Assembly: GCA_964030785.1 (NCBI GenBank)
Contig: OZ034975.1
Span: 33,385,769-33,449,768 of the forward strand
Direction: 5' to 3'
DNA length: 64,000 bases
Source of the DNA: Siderastrea siderea
Taxonomy: Eukaryota; Cnidaria; Anthozoa; Scleractinia; Rhizangiidae
Position 1 is the stretch's first letter; each line of letters opens with the position of its first letter. The position numbers were made by a program, and so were the translations under genes. A model generated the notes under the pieces. The model ran no database searches. It had not been told where the DNA came from and saw nothing but the letters and a program-made list of their open reading frames with translations. Positions 35,186 to 47,481 of the stretch are shown piece after piece.

Positions 35186-35715
35186 AGAACCCGTGTTTTA
35201 TTGAAATTATAGAAATCTTTAACTGACAATGACATATCGAGCCTATAACAGCCTGTAACATTACGCAAGAAATGTACATCACATGAGTATCAGTGTCCAA
35301 ATACGCAGACTGAGTACACAGTTTGCAACCTGATTTAAACGTTCTCTAACTGAAGAATAACAAAGGTTATACATCCATATACATGGATAGCAATGAAGTA
35401 AAGCCCCGTAAAGTGGGGTGCTTTGTAGCCTAGTAAATGCTCAAAAATGATTAAGTCTCAACTGGACAATAACAATGCTTGGAATCCAATGGTATCTATA
35501 TTAATAAGGTACTTGGTGAAGGTACCTATATTATTGTAAATGTAGATCACGAATAGCAATAATGTATATAACATCCCCAATAAAATTCTTTACTGTGTCA
35601 CATGATACCAAAGGACCAGCAAGGGAAGGGAGGGAGGGGAATTTTGTAGCAGGCTAAGTGAGAATCTCTGCTTTGAAGCACATGGCCAGGATGAACTGGG
35701 GAAAATAACTATGAC

Positions 35716-35894
35716 GACCTGTTTGCGTGAAGGCCCGCGTGTGATTGGCCGAGTGTGAAATCGGATGTTGTTTGCACATGAGGATAGGATGACCTTTGAG
35801 CGTGACAGCAAAGCTTGCCCGGATAGTATGTCACACAATGTTAACTGTCTTGGTTGTCACATTAACTTTAATTTATAAGGGTTATAAGTTTGCT
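35716..35894. repeat. Dispersed repeat, copy 2 (partner at 25116-25293)
   Basis: The match runs from GACCTGTTTGC to GTTATAAGTTTGCT. In this copy the sequence to its left is unrelated to that of copy 1, which defines the left boundary. Confidence 0.85.
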
Positions 35895-36229
35895 GAAAAT
35901 CACTGGCCTTTATTTCTGAACTAATGTGCATATGTGTTATATGACATCAGAGTCTTGTGAATATTGGTTACAACATTATTTCAATTTTGCCACTTAAAAC
36001 TATCTACATCCGGTGTACAAGATATTTGAGAAATTAAACAATATAACTCCAAAGTTTTTAATCCAGATTTAGACTTAGAGTTTTCTTTTATTTTAAAGCA
36101 AGTCCTAGAGATGATACTAAATACATATTATTCACGCTGGAGAAGAATTATTCGAATAATATTCAGAACCGGGATACCTCGGATTCATAATCCGGAGCGT
36201 TTCGTTACTCCAGCTCCAAAAAGAATACT

Positions 36230-36712
36230 GTGTGGCACTAAATTTTTGCGGGTTTGGCTTTTGCGGACTTTTTACGATCCGCAAAAAGTTGTTCCCGCGA
36301 AGAAGAATTCCCGCAAAAATTTTCTCCGCAAAAATTTACCCCACTGTCGCCTTTTACGTTTAATGTAAAATCATGTTGGTGCCCATTTACTTAAACTGTT
36401 TCTTTCCTTTCAGAAATAAAACTTTCATAAAAACCCGATGACATTGCAGTCAGTGCACTTGTATTTAGCTGTTAAAAGCTTTTAAAAAAGGGATCGTTTG
36501 GTTAATCGTCTGATTAACAAGTTATACGTCTGCATGTTGTTCACCTACATTCGATTGTATGTACTCAAAAAAATAATTCCATGCCTGAAAATCGCAAAAT
36601 TTAATTCCCAGCAAGAAAAACAAGCTTTTCCCAATCGCAAAATTAGTTCCCGCAAAGCAAAGAAAATCACCCATTCGCAGTATTAAACTCCCGCAAAAAT
36701 TTATTGCTACAC
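36230..36712. mobile_element. 483-bp MITE with 23-bp TIRs
   Basis: The left end GTGTGGCACTAAATTTTTGC (then GGG) and the right end (reverse) GTGTAGCAATAAATTTTTGC (then GGG) differ at two positions. TCCCGCAAAAATTT words are reiterated near both ends (36290-36345 and 36640-36705), as in subterminal transposase-binding repeats. It has no coding capacity. The superfamily is not assigned. Confidence 0.8.
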
Positions 36713-36822
36713 GTTACGCAACAAATAGAGCATTCTTATATGACGCACTGGTCTGCGAGGTCAGTATTTTTGCAGTCGATGTTTAAGATCATCATTTTTT
36801 TAACACAAAGAGTCCAGTGATC

Positions 36823-37030
36823 AAGAAATTCTCATCCTCGGAGACCCAGGGGCAGCTAGTTGGGTCGACGAGATTTCCATGGGCGAAAGTTTAGGGAGAG
36901 CCCCTGGGCAGTTACTCTTACCAAACGAGTTCCAGAAGCGTTTGAAATCCTCCCCGCTGATTGGCCAGAAAAATTTCAATCCCATCACCCCAACTAGCTG
37001 CCCCTGGGTCTCCGAGGATGAGAAATTCTT
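36823..37030. mobile_element. 208-bp MITE with 42-bp near-perfect TIRs
   Basis: The arms 36823-36864 and 36989-37030 are reverse complements with one mismatch by eye (outer part AAGAAATTCTCATCCTCGGA, inner part CAGGGGCAGCTAGTTGGG). A 74-codon frame spans it on the minus strand but is set by the repeat and has no known motif. High arm identity suggests a young insertion. Confidence 0.88.
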
Positions 37031-37045
37031 AATCTGAGTTATCAT

Positions 37046-37637
37046 TTAACCCTATTCAGACGGGGGGGGGGGGGGGACGATTGTTCCCCCACTGACTTTA
37101 CACTTTTTAAACTTTTTTCATAAGCAAGCTTAACCCACCAAATTTGATGACTTTTCCTAAAATTTATCTTGCAACAAATTGGCATAGCAAATGCTTGTCC
37201 ATCAAGTTTGACGTTACCATGGCAACCACTTTTTGACAGGCTGTTTTTTCAGAATTTTAAATTTTCAACTTTTCATTGAAAAAAAGATACCGTTTCTGAA
37301 GTAAGTTTTACATTTTAATATCATTTTCGTGTTCTTTTATTGATTTCGGTTGCTTTTTGGTCAATTTTGGCAATTTTCAAAGGTTCTGGAAAAATCAAGA
37401 AATCCAAGATGGTGGATCCAAGGTGGCCACCGATTTAGAACCTGACGTAGTTGATACATCAATTGACGTCATCAGATTATGTTGTGGACCTCAAAGGAAA
37501 CATTTTTGGAAGTACTATCTGCCCTCCAAGTTTCGTTGTCATAGCCTCAATGTTCTCGGAGTTAAGAGGTGGGGACCGAATCAGCCCCCCCCCCACGTCC
37601 CAGGAGACCAAAAAAAGCCCGGTCTGAATAGGGTTAA
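37046..37637. mobile_element. 592-bp piggyBac-like MITE with TTAA target
   Basis: TTAA then CCCTATTCAGAC at the left, and GTCTGAATAGGG then TTAA at the right, give perfect 12-bp inverted termini flanked by the piggyBac target tetranucleotide. Long G/C homopolymers lie just inside both ends. There is no transposase ORF. Related, more diverged ends occur at 15214-15806, near 32700 (GGGTCTGAATGGGG then TTAA), 50503, about 51812 and 52926. Confidence 0.85.
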
Positions 37638-39194
37638 GAGCGTCACCGCTTCCCCCTTTTTTCTGGGGGGGGGGGGGCGAATTACTTTAGGATATAAATA
37701 AGTTCCAGCAAAATATAGGTTACGCAATTGCATGCTAAAGTATAAAAAATTCTTACAAGTACTAATAAAGTACAACTATAACGTAAGAGTTAACTACAAA
37801 GGTATTAAAACTGCAAGCCTACGTATTTTCTGACATGTTGGTACTGGTACTTTTCTTATTAATTCTAGGGCTCTGTCCAGTTGTCTTCATTACTAAGGGA
37901 AGGAAGCTCCGGAAGATGCTTTTGTTTTTCTGATAAATCCATGCCATTTAGTAGATCTTTCCCTTTTACCATATAGTACTTTGCTCCAGCTTGTGATGAC
38001 CGTTCTAACTTGCTAGGTTTAGCTGTTTCCATTATTGGGCTTATACTTCGTGTCAGACAGTTGAACTGGAAGAGATTATTGTGACACTTCGTAAGACTAT
38101 TTTGGTATAAGTACAGCTGACCACAACATTTTTTAGCTAGGGTATCGGACACCCTAATGGATACCAGGATAAGTGGAAACAAGAAATCTGTGAGGAATTT
38201 GTTAGATACGAAACGTTGGGTGAGCGTGTTGTCCCCTGTCCGTTACTGGTAAAATCCAGCAACGGTTTTTTTCTGAAGTTATTCTGACCTTTCTTTTTTG
38301 TTGAATGAACAAATTGACGTCACTAATCTTGGGCTTGCGGATCTATAGCAACTTCGAAAAGGGAGAGTGCGAAAAGCAGCAAGTTAGCAAGAGAGGTGTA
38401 AATACTAGGAATGCCATTGTGATCATTTCCTACGTTACAGTCCCTGAGGGAGTGCCACGCTTTAAAGAACAGTCCTTAATAGTAATTGGTTGCTTTGTCA
38501 ACGATTTTAACATTGTCAAAGTCTCAGGTGTGCTCTTGTACGTGTTGAACAATCTTTGAATTCAATGAAAAATTTCAAACAGCTGTTTAATGTTCAGAGA
38601 TCCTGTCTTTTATAGCTCTTCCGGTTTATCCGCAGTAGACAAAATCACAGCTTAAACAATGCATTTTGTTGAATTCAAAGATTGCTCAACACGGACACCT
38701 TTTCATCTGCATAATCTAGGGCCGTTTTTTCAGTTTCAATCCCATCACTAATCGAAAATTTTCTATCGAAGCGTCTGTTGTTTTTGCCAGTGTCAAACCA
38801 TGTTTAAAATTTTCATTCTGATTCCAGGCTACAATGTTAGTATTTTTGTAAACAGCCATTAACATTAAAGTAAAAAACAGATTTATAACAACTGTAAACC
38901 AACGTATTTCCTGACGAGTTGGTGGTACTTTTCTTAGTAATTCTCCTTAGGCTTTCTTTCATCTTTCCTCATTACTAAGTTGTAATAATGAAACTCCAGA
39001 TCATTTGCTACGTTAGAGATCCTGAGGGAGTCCCACGCTTCATGGAACAGGCTTTTAGGCCTAGCTAAATGTATTTATTATATATGTTATCTGCAGTCTG
39101 CAGTATGCATTTTGAACTACCTGAATTTGAGATTTTCGGGCACAATCTTTGGTGGGTTAAACGATTCTTTTCTTCATAGCACCTCAAGTATGTA
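37638..39194. repeat. Non-genic; duplicated 95-bp block and inverted repeat
   Basis: About 37810-37905 and 38888-38980 are diverged direct copies (ACGTATTT(T/C)CTGAC..GTTGG...GGTACTTTTCTTA.TAATTCT). A second pair (CTACGTTA.AG..CCTGAGGGAGT.CCACGCTT) lies at about 38432 and 39010. GTTGAACAATCTTTGAATTCA (38542) and its inverse at about 38669-38692 form a hairpin. No gene is supported. Confidence 0.55.
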
Positions 39195-39650
39195 TTAAGA
39201 GGCTGTCCATGAGAAAACCATGCAAAACCATGCAGCAGGTGCTACAAGCTACATCACGGATTTGGCTCAAATTTTGCATGTAGGCATAACGTGGGGCAGT
39301 AACTGTAAAAATAGTATTATTTAGGTTCAAGCTCCTTTCCCTTGGTTTTCCTGGGGGTCCCTCACGGGGAGCCATTTTCCCTCTTCACCGGACATGAATT
39401 TCCATAAAGTTTGGATGAACTGTTCTCTCGTATTTTTCGACAGATTTAAACACAACTGACCAGCATGGAAACTTTAGGCTTGTACTTTGTAAAAATATAA
39501 ATAAAGGAGCTATAACTTTTCCAAGTTAACTTTTACGCTACATTGCCGGAGGGTCATTTTGTTGCATTTTTAAACAGGGCGAAAATGATGCGTTTTTAAA
39601 AACTGCTCAAACAATCCTCGCAAACATTTACACAAATTCAAGTATTGTGA
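39195..39650 (+). repeat. Dispersed repeat, partner inverted at about 48490-48935
   Basis: AGAGGCTGTCCA..., GGTGCTACA.(G/C)CTACATCAC and CCTGGGGGTCCCTCA...GCCATTTTC... here match the reverse complement of about 48490-48935. Identity is moderate (roughly 70-80% by eye, with indels). No coding capacity is evident. Confidence 0.7.
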
Positions 39651-40310
39651 GATCGAAAGGGTACATTAAAGTTTTGCTTAGGGCTTCCAGATGTCTGGGT
39701 TTCGTAAACATTTCTTCACAGTGACCTCACTAAGTTCGCTAAAGTTGAAGATCGATCACGGATTCTGCAGTATTGTGGCACGACGAAGCGAATTTCAAAT
39801 TCATCATATGACAACCCTTAGTACTTAGCAAGAAGCGTATATTTTAAAACATACCTTGCAGCTGATGAAATACTTTGGAGGCAAATTTTTGTGCGTTTGC
39901 TTTCAACAATGCAAGGGCCTAGGTCATTTAACACACTCTTGGCACTTTCGACATGGAGTGTTCGTTTCGACGAATGTAACTCGTATGTCATCGAAGTATC
40001 TCTCCTCACAGCACAATATTGCCCTCTTTTTACCAAAACAATTTCGTTCTTTTTCCTCTACCCGCTTTTAAAACGAAAAGTTTCCATGCTGTACCCTATT
40101 CTTCCGACTGAAATCGAAAGTGGTCGGCGACATATCTCGGCGACATCATTTGTTTACAACGCTGTCACTTTTATTGAGCCCACGGACATAACGGAGAGGT
40201 GGTCTGCGACCTTTCAAGAGAAACGTATGCTGTTTTGGCGCGAAAAGTGACCCAAAGTTCAGTACAGCTGTGAAAATAGATCCGGGTTGCCAAAAAGTTT
40301 ACATAATTTC

Positions 40311-43300
40311 ATGGCTGAGGGCCCCTTTTGCTCGTTCGAAAAATATTCCTCAGCATCGTGTGGGAATTCCAGTCACTACCTTCTCAACAAAGAGTATGTG
40401 CCACTGCGAAGTTGCAACAGAGACATATCAAACCATCTTCGGCGAGTGAAAACAAGCCAAGCGAATATCGACGGCGAATGGCACCTGATACTTTTGAGAG
40501 TAGGATTGTTTGAAGAACAGGGTGAAACGCTAACTATTTGTCCGCAGCACAGGGATATTCTTGGTACGCTTTGGAATTCAAGTCGGCCTCCGACAAAATG
40601 TAGTCACCCGCTTCATGGTGCGAGTAACGCAAAACCTGACAGAGGGATTTCCGCTGCTTTCTCAAAAGCCATTCTAGATCACTGGGGTCTGTTTATTCCT
40701 ACTGGGTCAGGTAAATATTTTGCACTAATATCGTTGTTATAGTAGGAAATTCCCAGATGCTTATGATTTTTTGAAAGTTGTAAGTAATTGTTTGACTGAA
40801 ATTCTGAAGGATTATGTGGAAGGTGTAGGAAGCTGCATTCAGAGGAACTAACAAGAAAAGAAACCAATAAAGATCAGGCAAGTGCATGTTAATTCGTTTA
40901 TCTACACTTCTGTGCTTCTCTTGTTTTTCTGAGTGTCTATTGCATGTGTTGTTTGCTGGTCTGCCTGTATGCCTTCCTGCCTCTTTATCTGTCTGTTTGT
41001 CTGTCTGTCTGTCTGTCCGTCTGTCTGTCTCTTAGCCCATCTATCTCTCTATCTGTAGGCATGTGTATCTGGGCCCCGATTGTTACCTATCAAGATCTGT
41101 ACCTCGTTTGTCTGTCTGTTTGTGTCTGTCTGTCTGTCTGTCTGTCTGTTTATCTTGTTCGACATATTGGTCTGCCCAGCTACATCAAATTAGGGTCTTG
41201 GAACTGATGCTGAACTGAGAAGAATTCGGAAAACATACGAGGTGAAGTAAAATTCACGCAGGCGATGGAAAGCTCCGAAGAATTTCCTATCTTAGCTTAA
41301 TCAGTCGCCCCAGACCTCGTGAGGTTTCTCTGTTCCAGACCTCACAAGAGCTGACTGCGGATGGATTATTCAAAATGAAGACGCCGATTAACAATTTCAT
41401 CATCATCATCATCATCATCATCATAATAATAATAATAATAATTACTTTAATGTAAAATTCAGTGAACCTTTTTACACGTACTACTAACAATAACAATCCT
41501 AATAATAACACGTTCCTTATTTTGAATTGATATTAATATCGATCTGCTTTTAATTTAAAAAAAATAACAAGGAAAGACCACAGTTAATTTGATTATATGA
41601 GGGATGTTCTCTTGTAAAACGATACGTCTGTTATTTTCAGGTATTACTTCCAGTTGTACCTGCCAGCAATGAGCTTATACCGTCACTTCCAGCAATAAGC
41701 GATGTTACAGACAAGACAAAGGTCAGTCAAATAAGTGGAATATCGTTTTTATTTCCTTTCGTCCTTCATATTCTGTCTGATTTTATTTTCCGACTTTCTT
41801 TTATCCAGGCACTATCTCAAGTTGCATCTGCAAACAATAAGCTCACACCTCCTTCACAAGCAACAAGCGAAGAAACAAAAAACACGGAGGTAAATAAAAT
41901 AAGTAAATTTTCATTTGAATATTTAGCATTTCTTACTTACTTTCTGTCTTTCTTTCAATCTTACTTTCTTTCTTTTTGTTTCTCTCTCTCTCTCACTCTT
42001 TCTTTCTTCTTCCGTCGTGGTTTCCTTTTGCCCTTTGTTTTTTTAATTCTTTAGAAACATTTTTCTCTTGTTTCTTCGTATCCTGCCCTGTCCCCAGGCT
42101 CTTTGAAGCACTTAGAATCTGTTGTAGACCAGGCGGTTGAGTCTTTTTTGCCTCCGCTGCCCCTCTTCACCCACCCTATGCCGACTACCCAGCTATTTTT
42201 TTCGGCAGTTCCGAAAGGTTGGGGACTTAAATTGATAACAACTTCTTACCCTCCGTTCTTTCACTGTGTGGTATTAAAATCACATTTATGTTATATTCTT
42301 AGGTACCATCACCAGACTCTAGAGTCATCCTTTCAGAAATTTACGATTCTAAAGGCGATGAAGTAAGATTTGTTTGCTAACGGTTGCACAAGCGTAAATA
42401 GTTAGAACAATATAAAATACTAGTTTTAACATTATGTACGTAAACATACATGTATTATTGTTTTCTTATATAAGAATTTTGCAATTTTGGAGAATCCTAT
42501 TAGCTTCTTACCTACGTGCGTATGGTTCATCATGGAATTATGCCATTACTACCTTACCTGGGAAGTCTGCATTTTTAAACTAAACATGAAAATTGCATTT
42601 TTCTCCCGGTAAACTGGATACTTCTCTGAGACTGAGGAACTAATATTGAACAATTTTTTTTTACTTTATCTTTGCTTTATGCATTTAAACAATGGAGTCA
42701 AACGCGCATTTTTCATTGGTCTAGCGGAGTCTGTGACTTAAAGTACAAACGCACGAATGACGTAATGAGCCTTAAGGTTCTGCGCGCACAAATCATCACT
42801 ACTAAGGTTTTTAAAAAACATTTCTAATTTTGTGTAGGATAATGGACATAAAGAAAAAGTGTGTAAAACAAATGGATTCCATTTGGCCTTAATTGCGTGT
42901 GTACTCTGATTACGTACAAAGGACGTCAAAAACGTTCTATTTGCCTGCGGCTTGTAGCGTACTTCTTTGTTCCTACCACATTTTGACGTCACTTGTGAAT
43001 TATCAGAGTACATGCGAACGGCCAAATCGCTTCTATTTGTTTATTAAACTCACGATATTTGCTAATCGATTGAATTCGTTTTTGGAAGGTTGATTGTCAA
43101 AACCATGATGTAAGCATCGATGACATGAATGACTCCTTGTCTGAGGTAGAAATATCGCAAGAATGGTTTGCGACTCCCTGTTTCAAGACTGCACTGAAAA
43201 TATTAAATGACTTCATCAGAGCAGTACCTAATTCACGTGGAAAGGTGGACCCAGTGGTACGGCAGTTGAGCATTCCTTGGAAAGACGCTGCACCAAGCAC

Positions 43301-46300
43301 ACAAAGGTACTACAAGCAAAAGGGGCAGGAGGTTGTCCAGCTTGCTCTTGATTGCCTCGCACCAGGACAAGCTACAACATTACTTGCAGAGCTCATATCA
43401 AAAGAAGATGCCAAAGTCCAAAATAAAAGGAAAGAGAGCGTAGAGTCAAGCGAACTTTCAAGATTGGTAACTTTATACGAAGAAGCCAACAGTTGGTTTA
43501 CAAAGCGACAAATCCTGTCCGTTTTTGTTAATGACTACACAAAAGCACGTCTCCAACAGATAATCCCTGGGTTGAGTATTTGGGCCATAGATGAAGCAAG
43601 AAGGCATGCTGCCAAGACGGGTTTAGGAAAACCGATACCACAAACAGAGACACTTTCACGCACACGGCTAGCCCCCAACAAGGTCGATCACTTCCTCGAC
43701 TTCATTAGTAGACCGAATTTCTTACAAGATGTGGCATATGGGACAAAAACGCTCAAGCTGTCAAACGGTGACCTGATAGAAATTCCAAATGTTGTGAGGA
43801 CAGTGATTGTCTCAAGGCTGGTCGATTTATACCATCGTTATTGCCAGGAAACAGCCTTTGAACCACTTGGGCGATCAACTCTGTTTAGCATTTTACAGGT
43901 AGGCTGCAAGAGTAGAGAGAGACAGAGAGAGGAAGAGAGATAGCAAAAAAGCACAAAGACGATTTCATGAATTAGATAGTGTGCTCTCAACAAAGAGGAG
44001 AGGGTAAGGGAGGGAAGAGCTAGGGGAAACGAGAAGGGCGATCCTCTACACAAGTTAGCTAAAGCCTGATATTTAATAATCCTGTAGGTTTGTGCTGCAT
44101 CTCAAAAGAAATCCCTAGCAGGGTTAGACAACATTGCAACTGAAGGTTCCCAAGCCTTTGATACACTTGAAGATGTGGTGAACAAGTTGGGGAACCTCGG
44201 TAAGTACATGGAAACATGGATGTCGATAAAGAACATAATGGTGATTTAATTAAAAGAAGTTGATTTAGATACTAGCCAATGCGTTTCTTTTTGCAGGAAA
44301 GTCACCTTCATGGACACGAGACATCAAACGTCGCTTGAAGGCTGGAAGGTATTACTTAAAAACAGACTTCAAGGTCCATGTATCCACTGAAAGTCTATGC
44401 GCAGACCATTGCCGCGTATTTGCCTTGTCCGACACAGACTGTGATCTAAAGGGAACCTGGCACCATGAACACACGCTGTCTTGCGCAAGCTGCGACGACC
44501 TCAGAAATGTTTTAGCTGAGACAGAAATGGCTCTGTCTTGTGTAGATGTTACATTTAGGTAAGTTTAAAATCTGAAATTTGTGCATGGTCGGCATAGATT
44601 AGTACATTTCTATTTGGATCAGAAAAAAGCCATTGGTTGAGTTGTTAGGTATTGCTTTACGTCAATAGATCCTTTTGAATTATATACAGCTGCGTTCTTT
44701 TATTAAGATACCAAGAAGAAAAAGAGGAGCTACAACACGATGTAAACAATGCCATTGATAAGATCGAAGCATGGAAAGCGCATATTCTAAGAGCAGTTCA
44801 TCAAGACGTTGCCAAGGATGACATTCTGGACTGCATGACACCACAACAAGCCCTCATCGTCATGGACTGGGCGATGAAGTTTCTGCCTATGAAGTTCAGA
44901 GAAACCCAAGGTGAATGGTTTGGGAAAAAAGGTCGTTCCTGGCACGTAACAGCTGTGATTACTAAACCGAGGGAAGAATTTGAGGTATAAAAACCTACCC
45001 AGATCTTCTTTCTCTTCGAGAGAGTGAGAATACCTGGGTGCGAGCATGGCGTGTATTTAGTAAATTAATCCCTTCCGGTGGCTGGTACTCGGAGGATAAT
45101 GTACGAGGCGAAAGGCTGAGAGACTAGGGCAACTGTGAAATTATGAGGGCAATATTTCGGCCACGGGCATTATCCCACGATATACAATGTACCAGCAAAC
45201 CAGAAAGGGGATTATTTTATAACCCTCGGGTAATTTTTTAAAACGCTCGTGATTTATAGTAAGGAGAAGACAGTCAGTGAGGATCACAGCACATTTACGG
45301 CTAAACAAATCCAAGTTGGCTAGTTGGTTCATTTTATTGCACTGCGAAAAGTTCTAAAATAAAATCTGGAAAAAGTGACTTTCTTTTTCGTCAACAAAAT
45401 CGGATGACGGATATCATATCCTGCCGTCCGATTTTGTACCACGTGGTGTGTTTCGTGTAATGAGCGCGCGCGAAAATTAATCGGTGGGTTTTAAAAAACA
45501 TTTTTCCACTTCTACGTTATTTTACAAGATAAGAATGAGAAAACGCACTGACACTTTACTCTCTGGTATTACAGATAATACTCGCAGAGATTTCATGAGT
45601 TGCGTAGCATTACGTAGCCCAGGTCAATGTACTTGCAAATAAAGAAAAAGGAACAGGGGGGGGGGGGGGGAGGTACCCTGCAATGAACTAGCATCCCATC
45701 TATGGGAGAGAAATGATGCTCCCAGACACTTGAGCACTGGACACAAGACTTCACGAACCCTTTACCTACCAGATCATATCCTACTGCGAGTAAAGAGTGA
45801 CAAGGGAATTAAAAAAAAAGAGAGAGACTCTGACTCCGACAAAAATACCTTGACAGACATATAGAGTTTGCAAAGTATTAATGAGTTGTTGTTAATTCCT
45901 ACAGTAGAATAGTGCTCATGACAACCAGAAGTTGAAGTCAGTGATACGTGTGAGGAAGTTCAGGTGTAGATAGAAGTTGACGTAACAAAAGCAAGACAGA
46001 TAAACACGTATGTGTATTTGTTTACTAGGTAACAAATGTAGTTTGTGTGACAACTAAGGAATCAGTTACCTCATTGCCAAGCCATCCCACTGGCTACGAA
46101 AACTTCTTGTAAAATTGTTTCTTTTGTACCCTAGTACATTGAAGAATCCAATCGCGTGAAAGTGATATCTCCCTCTTTAATTTTTCTGTGATCATTTCCT
46201 ACTTTCTTTAATTAGGTGAGAACATATGTCCATCTGCTAGACCAGTGCAGCCAGAACTGGTTTTCTGTGGCGTCTCTCTACGAGAATACGCTGACGGAGG

Positions 46301-47481
46301 TAAAGAGGAAATCGCCTGAGATTGTGGAAGCGTTTGCCAGATCGGATAACGCCGGCTGTTATCACTGCGCTCTTCTGCTGCTAAGTATACATGGAATTAG
46401 CCAGCGGACAGGTATCGTCACAAGTCGATATGACTTCAGTGAGTCAAACAGCGGCAAGGACATATGCGACCGGCACATATCCCCTATGAAGAGCCACATA
46501 CGCCAGTATGTCAACGCGGGTCACGACGTCGAGAATGCGTCTGATATGAAGAGGGCACTAGACTCGTACTCTGGAGTAAGGGGTTGCCGTGCGTCAGTTG
46601 TGAAAGTAAACACGTCAGCACAACAGATTCACAGCCACAACTGGACAGGTGTCCAGATGTTTTCAAACTTTCAGTTTTCTGAAGGAGGAATCAGGATGTG
46701 GAAGGCCTATAACATCGGCCAGGGTAAATTTGTTCATTACCAGAAGCTGACAAAGAAGGGAGGTAGTCAAGGAGACACACGCTTGGTGGTTATTGAGCCA
46801 TTCACTTCTCCAAGGATGTCAGTTGGGTGCTTGCAAACAGTTAAAAGCAACAAAGCCAAAAATAGCAATGATGACGACACCAACGAAACTTGTGAATTCA
46901 GTTGCCCTCAAGCGGGCTGTATAAAGCTGTTTAAAACAAGTACAGCAATGCAGAAACACATAGATGTTGGTAGGCACTGCTTCCGCCCGCAGAAAGACTC
47001 TGCTTATGACACCATAAAGCGAAAATGGGCTTATGCTTGCACAAGTATTCGTCCACCTTATGTGTCTTCTGAGGAATCCCCTCGGGATTTGAGTGCGACA
47101 GATTACCCCTCTGTTGAACTCGGCTGGGGCCTAAAGAAGAGCAGGAGAGCTACTCGATTTTCACAGCAGGTTAAAGGGTATCTTATGAAGTTGTTCCTTG
47201 ACGGGGAACAGACGGGAAACAAGTGCGACCCCGCCGTCGTTGCCTTAAACTTGAAGTCGGTTCGTGCGGCTGACGGGAGTAAATTGTTTTCTTCCAGTGA
47301 TTGGCTCAGCGCACAGCAAGTGGCATCATACTTTTCGCGCCTCGCAGTCATTGCTCGGAGTGGAAGGCTGAGGTGGAACAACAAAGAAAGTGTGCAAGAA
47401 GAAGACACGGTCGACGCTCTTGTTGAGAGAGGACAGTGGGAGTCTGTGCGCGATCAAGTTCTCAAAAACGTAGATTTATAA
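40311..47481 (+). CDS. Ten-exon gene: C2H2 finger plus DDE/RNase H-like motif protein, about 1127 aa
   Basis: The modelled exons are 40311-40710, 40843-40877, 41641-41721, 41809-41889, 42303-42362, 43089-43898, 44088-44199, 44297-44558, 44708-44984 and 46216-47481. All phases agree and the joined frame has no stop before the TAA. Residues 1-133 carry a Cys/His patch (CPQHRDILGTLW...CSHPLH) and end in WGLFIPTGS. Residues 134-219 are an acidic linker. Residues 220-526 are helical (IIPGLSIWAIDEARRHAAKT, TRLAPNKVDHFLDFI, FLQDVAYGTKTLKL), perhaps DNA-binding. VMDWAMKF (Asp about 667), RSDNAGCYHC (Asp about 750) and SGKDICDRH (Asp about 788/791) are spaced like an RNase H-fold DDD/E catalytic triad. 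A C2H2 finger (CPQAGC...H....H, C-x4-C-x12-H-x5-H) lies at about 936-960. I recall similar multi-exon proteins in cnidarians but know of no function. It may be a domesticated transposase. Exon 2 is the weakest exon, needing a GC-AG intron. Confidence 0.8.
40843..40877 (+). CDS. Putative 35-nt micro-exon with GC donor (exon 2 of the ten-exon gene)
   Basis: Exon 1 ends in phase 1 and exon 3 needs phase 0, so something must lie between them. TGCATTCAG|AGG...GATCAG|GCAAGT gives a 35-nt exon that restores the frame. Its donor fits the GC-AG subclass consensus (AG|GCAAGT). Joining exon 1 directly to exon 3 creates a stop within eleven codons. The encoded residues (EELTRKETNKDQ) fit the acidic, low-complexity linker that follows. 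Confidence 0.5.
40981..41160. repeat. CTGT/CTGTTT microsatellite in intron
   Basis: (CTGT)n runs occur at about 40989-41030 and 41110-41152, interrupted by TATCTCT-type sequence. They lie in intron 2 of the ten-exon gene. The Cys/Leu/Val-rich open frame across them is an artefact of the repeat. Confidence 0.9.
41398..41442. repeat. (ATC)n then (AAT)n microsatellite
   Basis: CATCATCATC followed by ATAATAATAATAAT, in the intron before exon 3. Confidence 0.9.
45395..45436. repeat. Short palindrome in the last intron
   Basis: CAAAATCGGATGACGGATAT pairs with ATATCCTGCCGTCCGATTTTG around a two-base centre. A G-run (about 45656-45671) follows downstream in the same 1.2-kb intron. Confidence 0.75.

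Noticed and set aside
36821..37045. 74-codon ORF spanning the MITE
   Set aside because: Its boundaries coincide with the inverted-repeat element and there is no known domain.
37865..38182. 105-codon minus-strand ORF
   Set aside because: It overlaps a duplicated non-coding block and shows no motif.
39818..40250. Overlapping ORFs just upstream of the ten-exon gene
   Set aside because: They overlap on both strands with no motif; the region is more likely promoter or 5' UTR.
40944..41207. 87-codon Cys/Leu/Val-rich ORF
   Set aside because: It is a translation of the CTGT microsatellite inside an intron.
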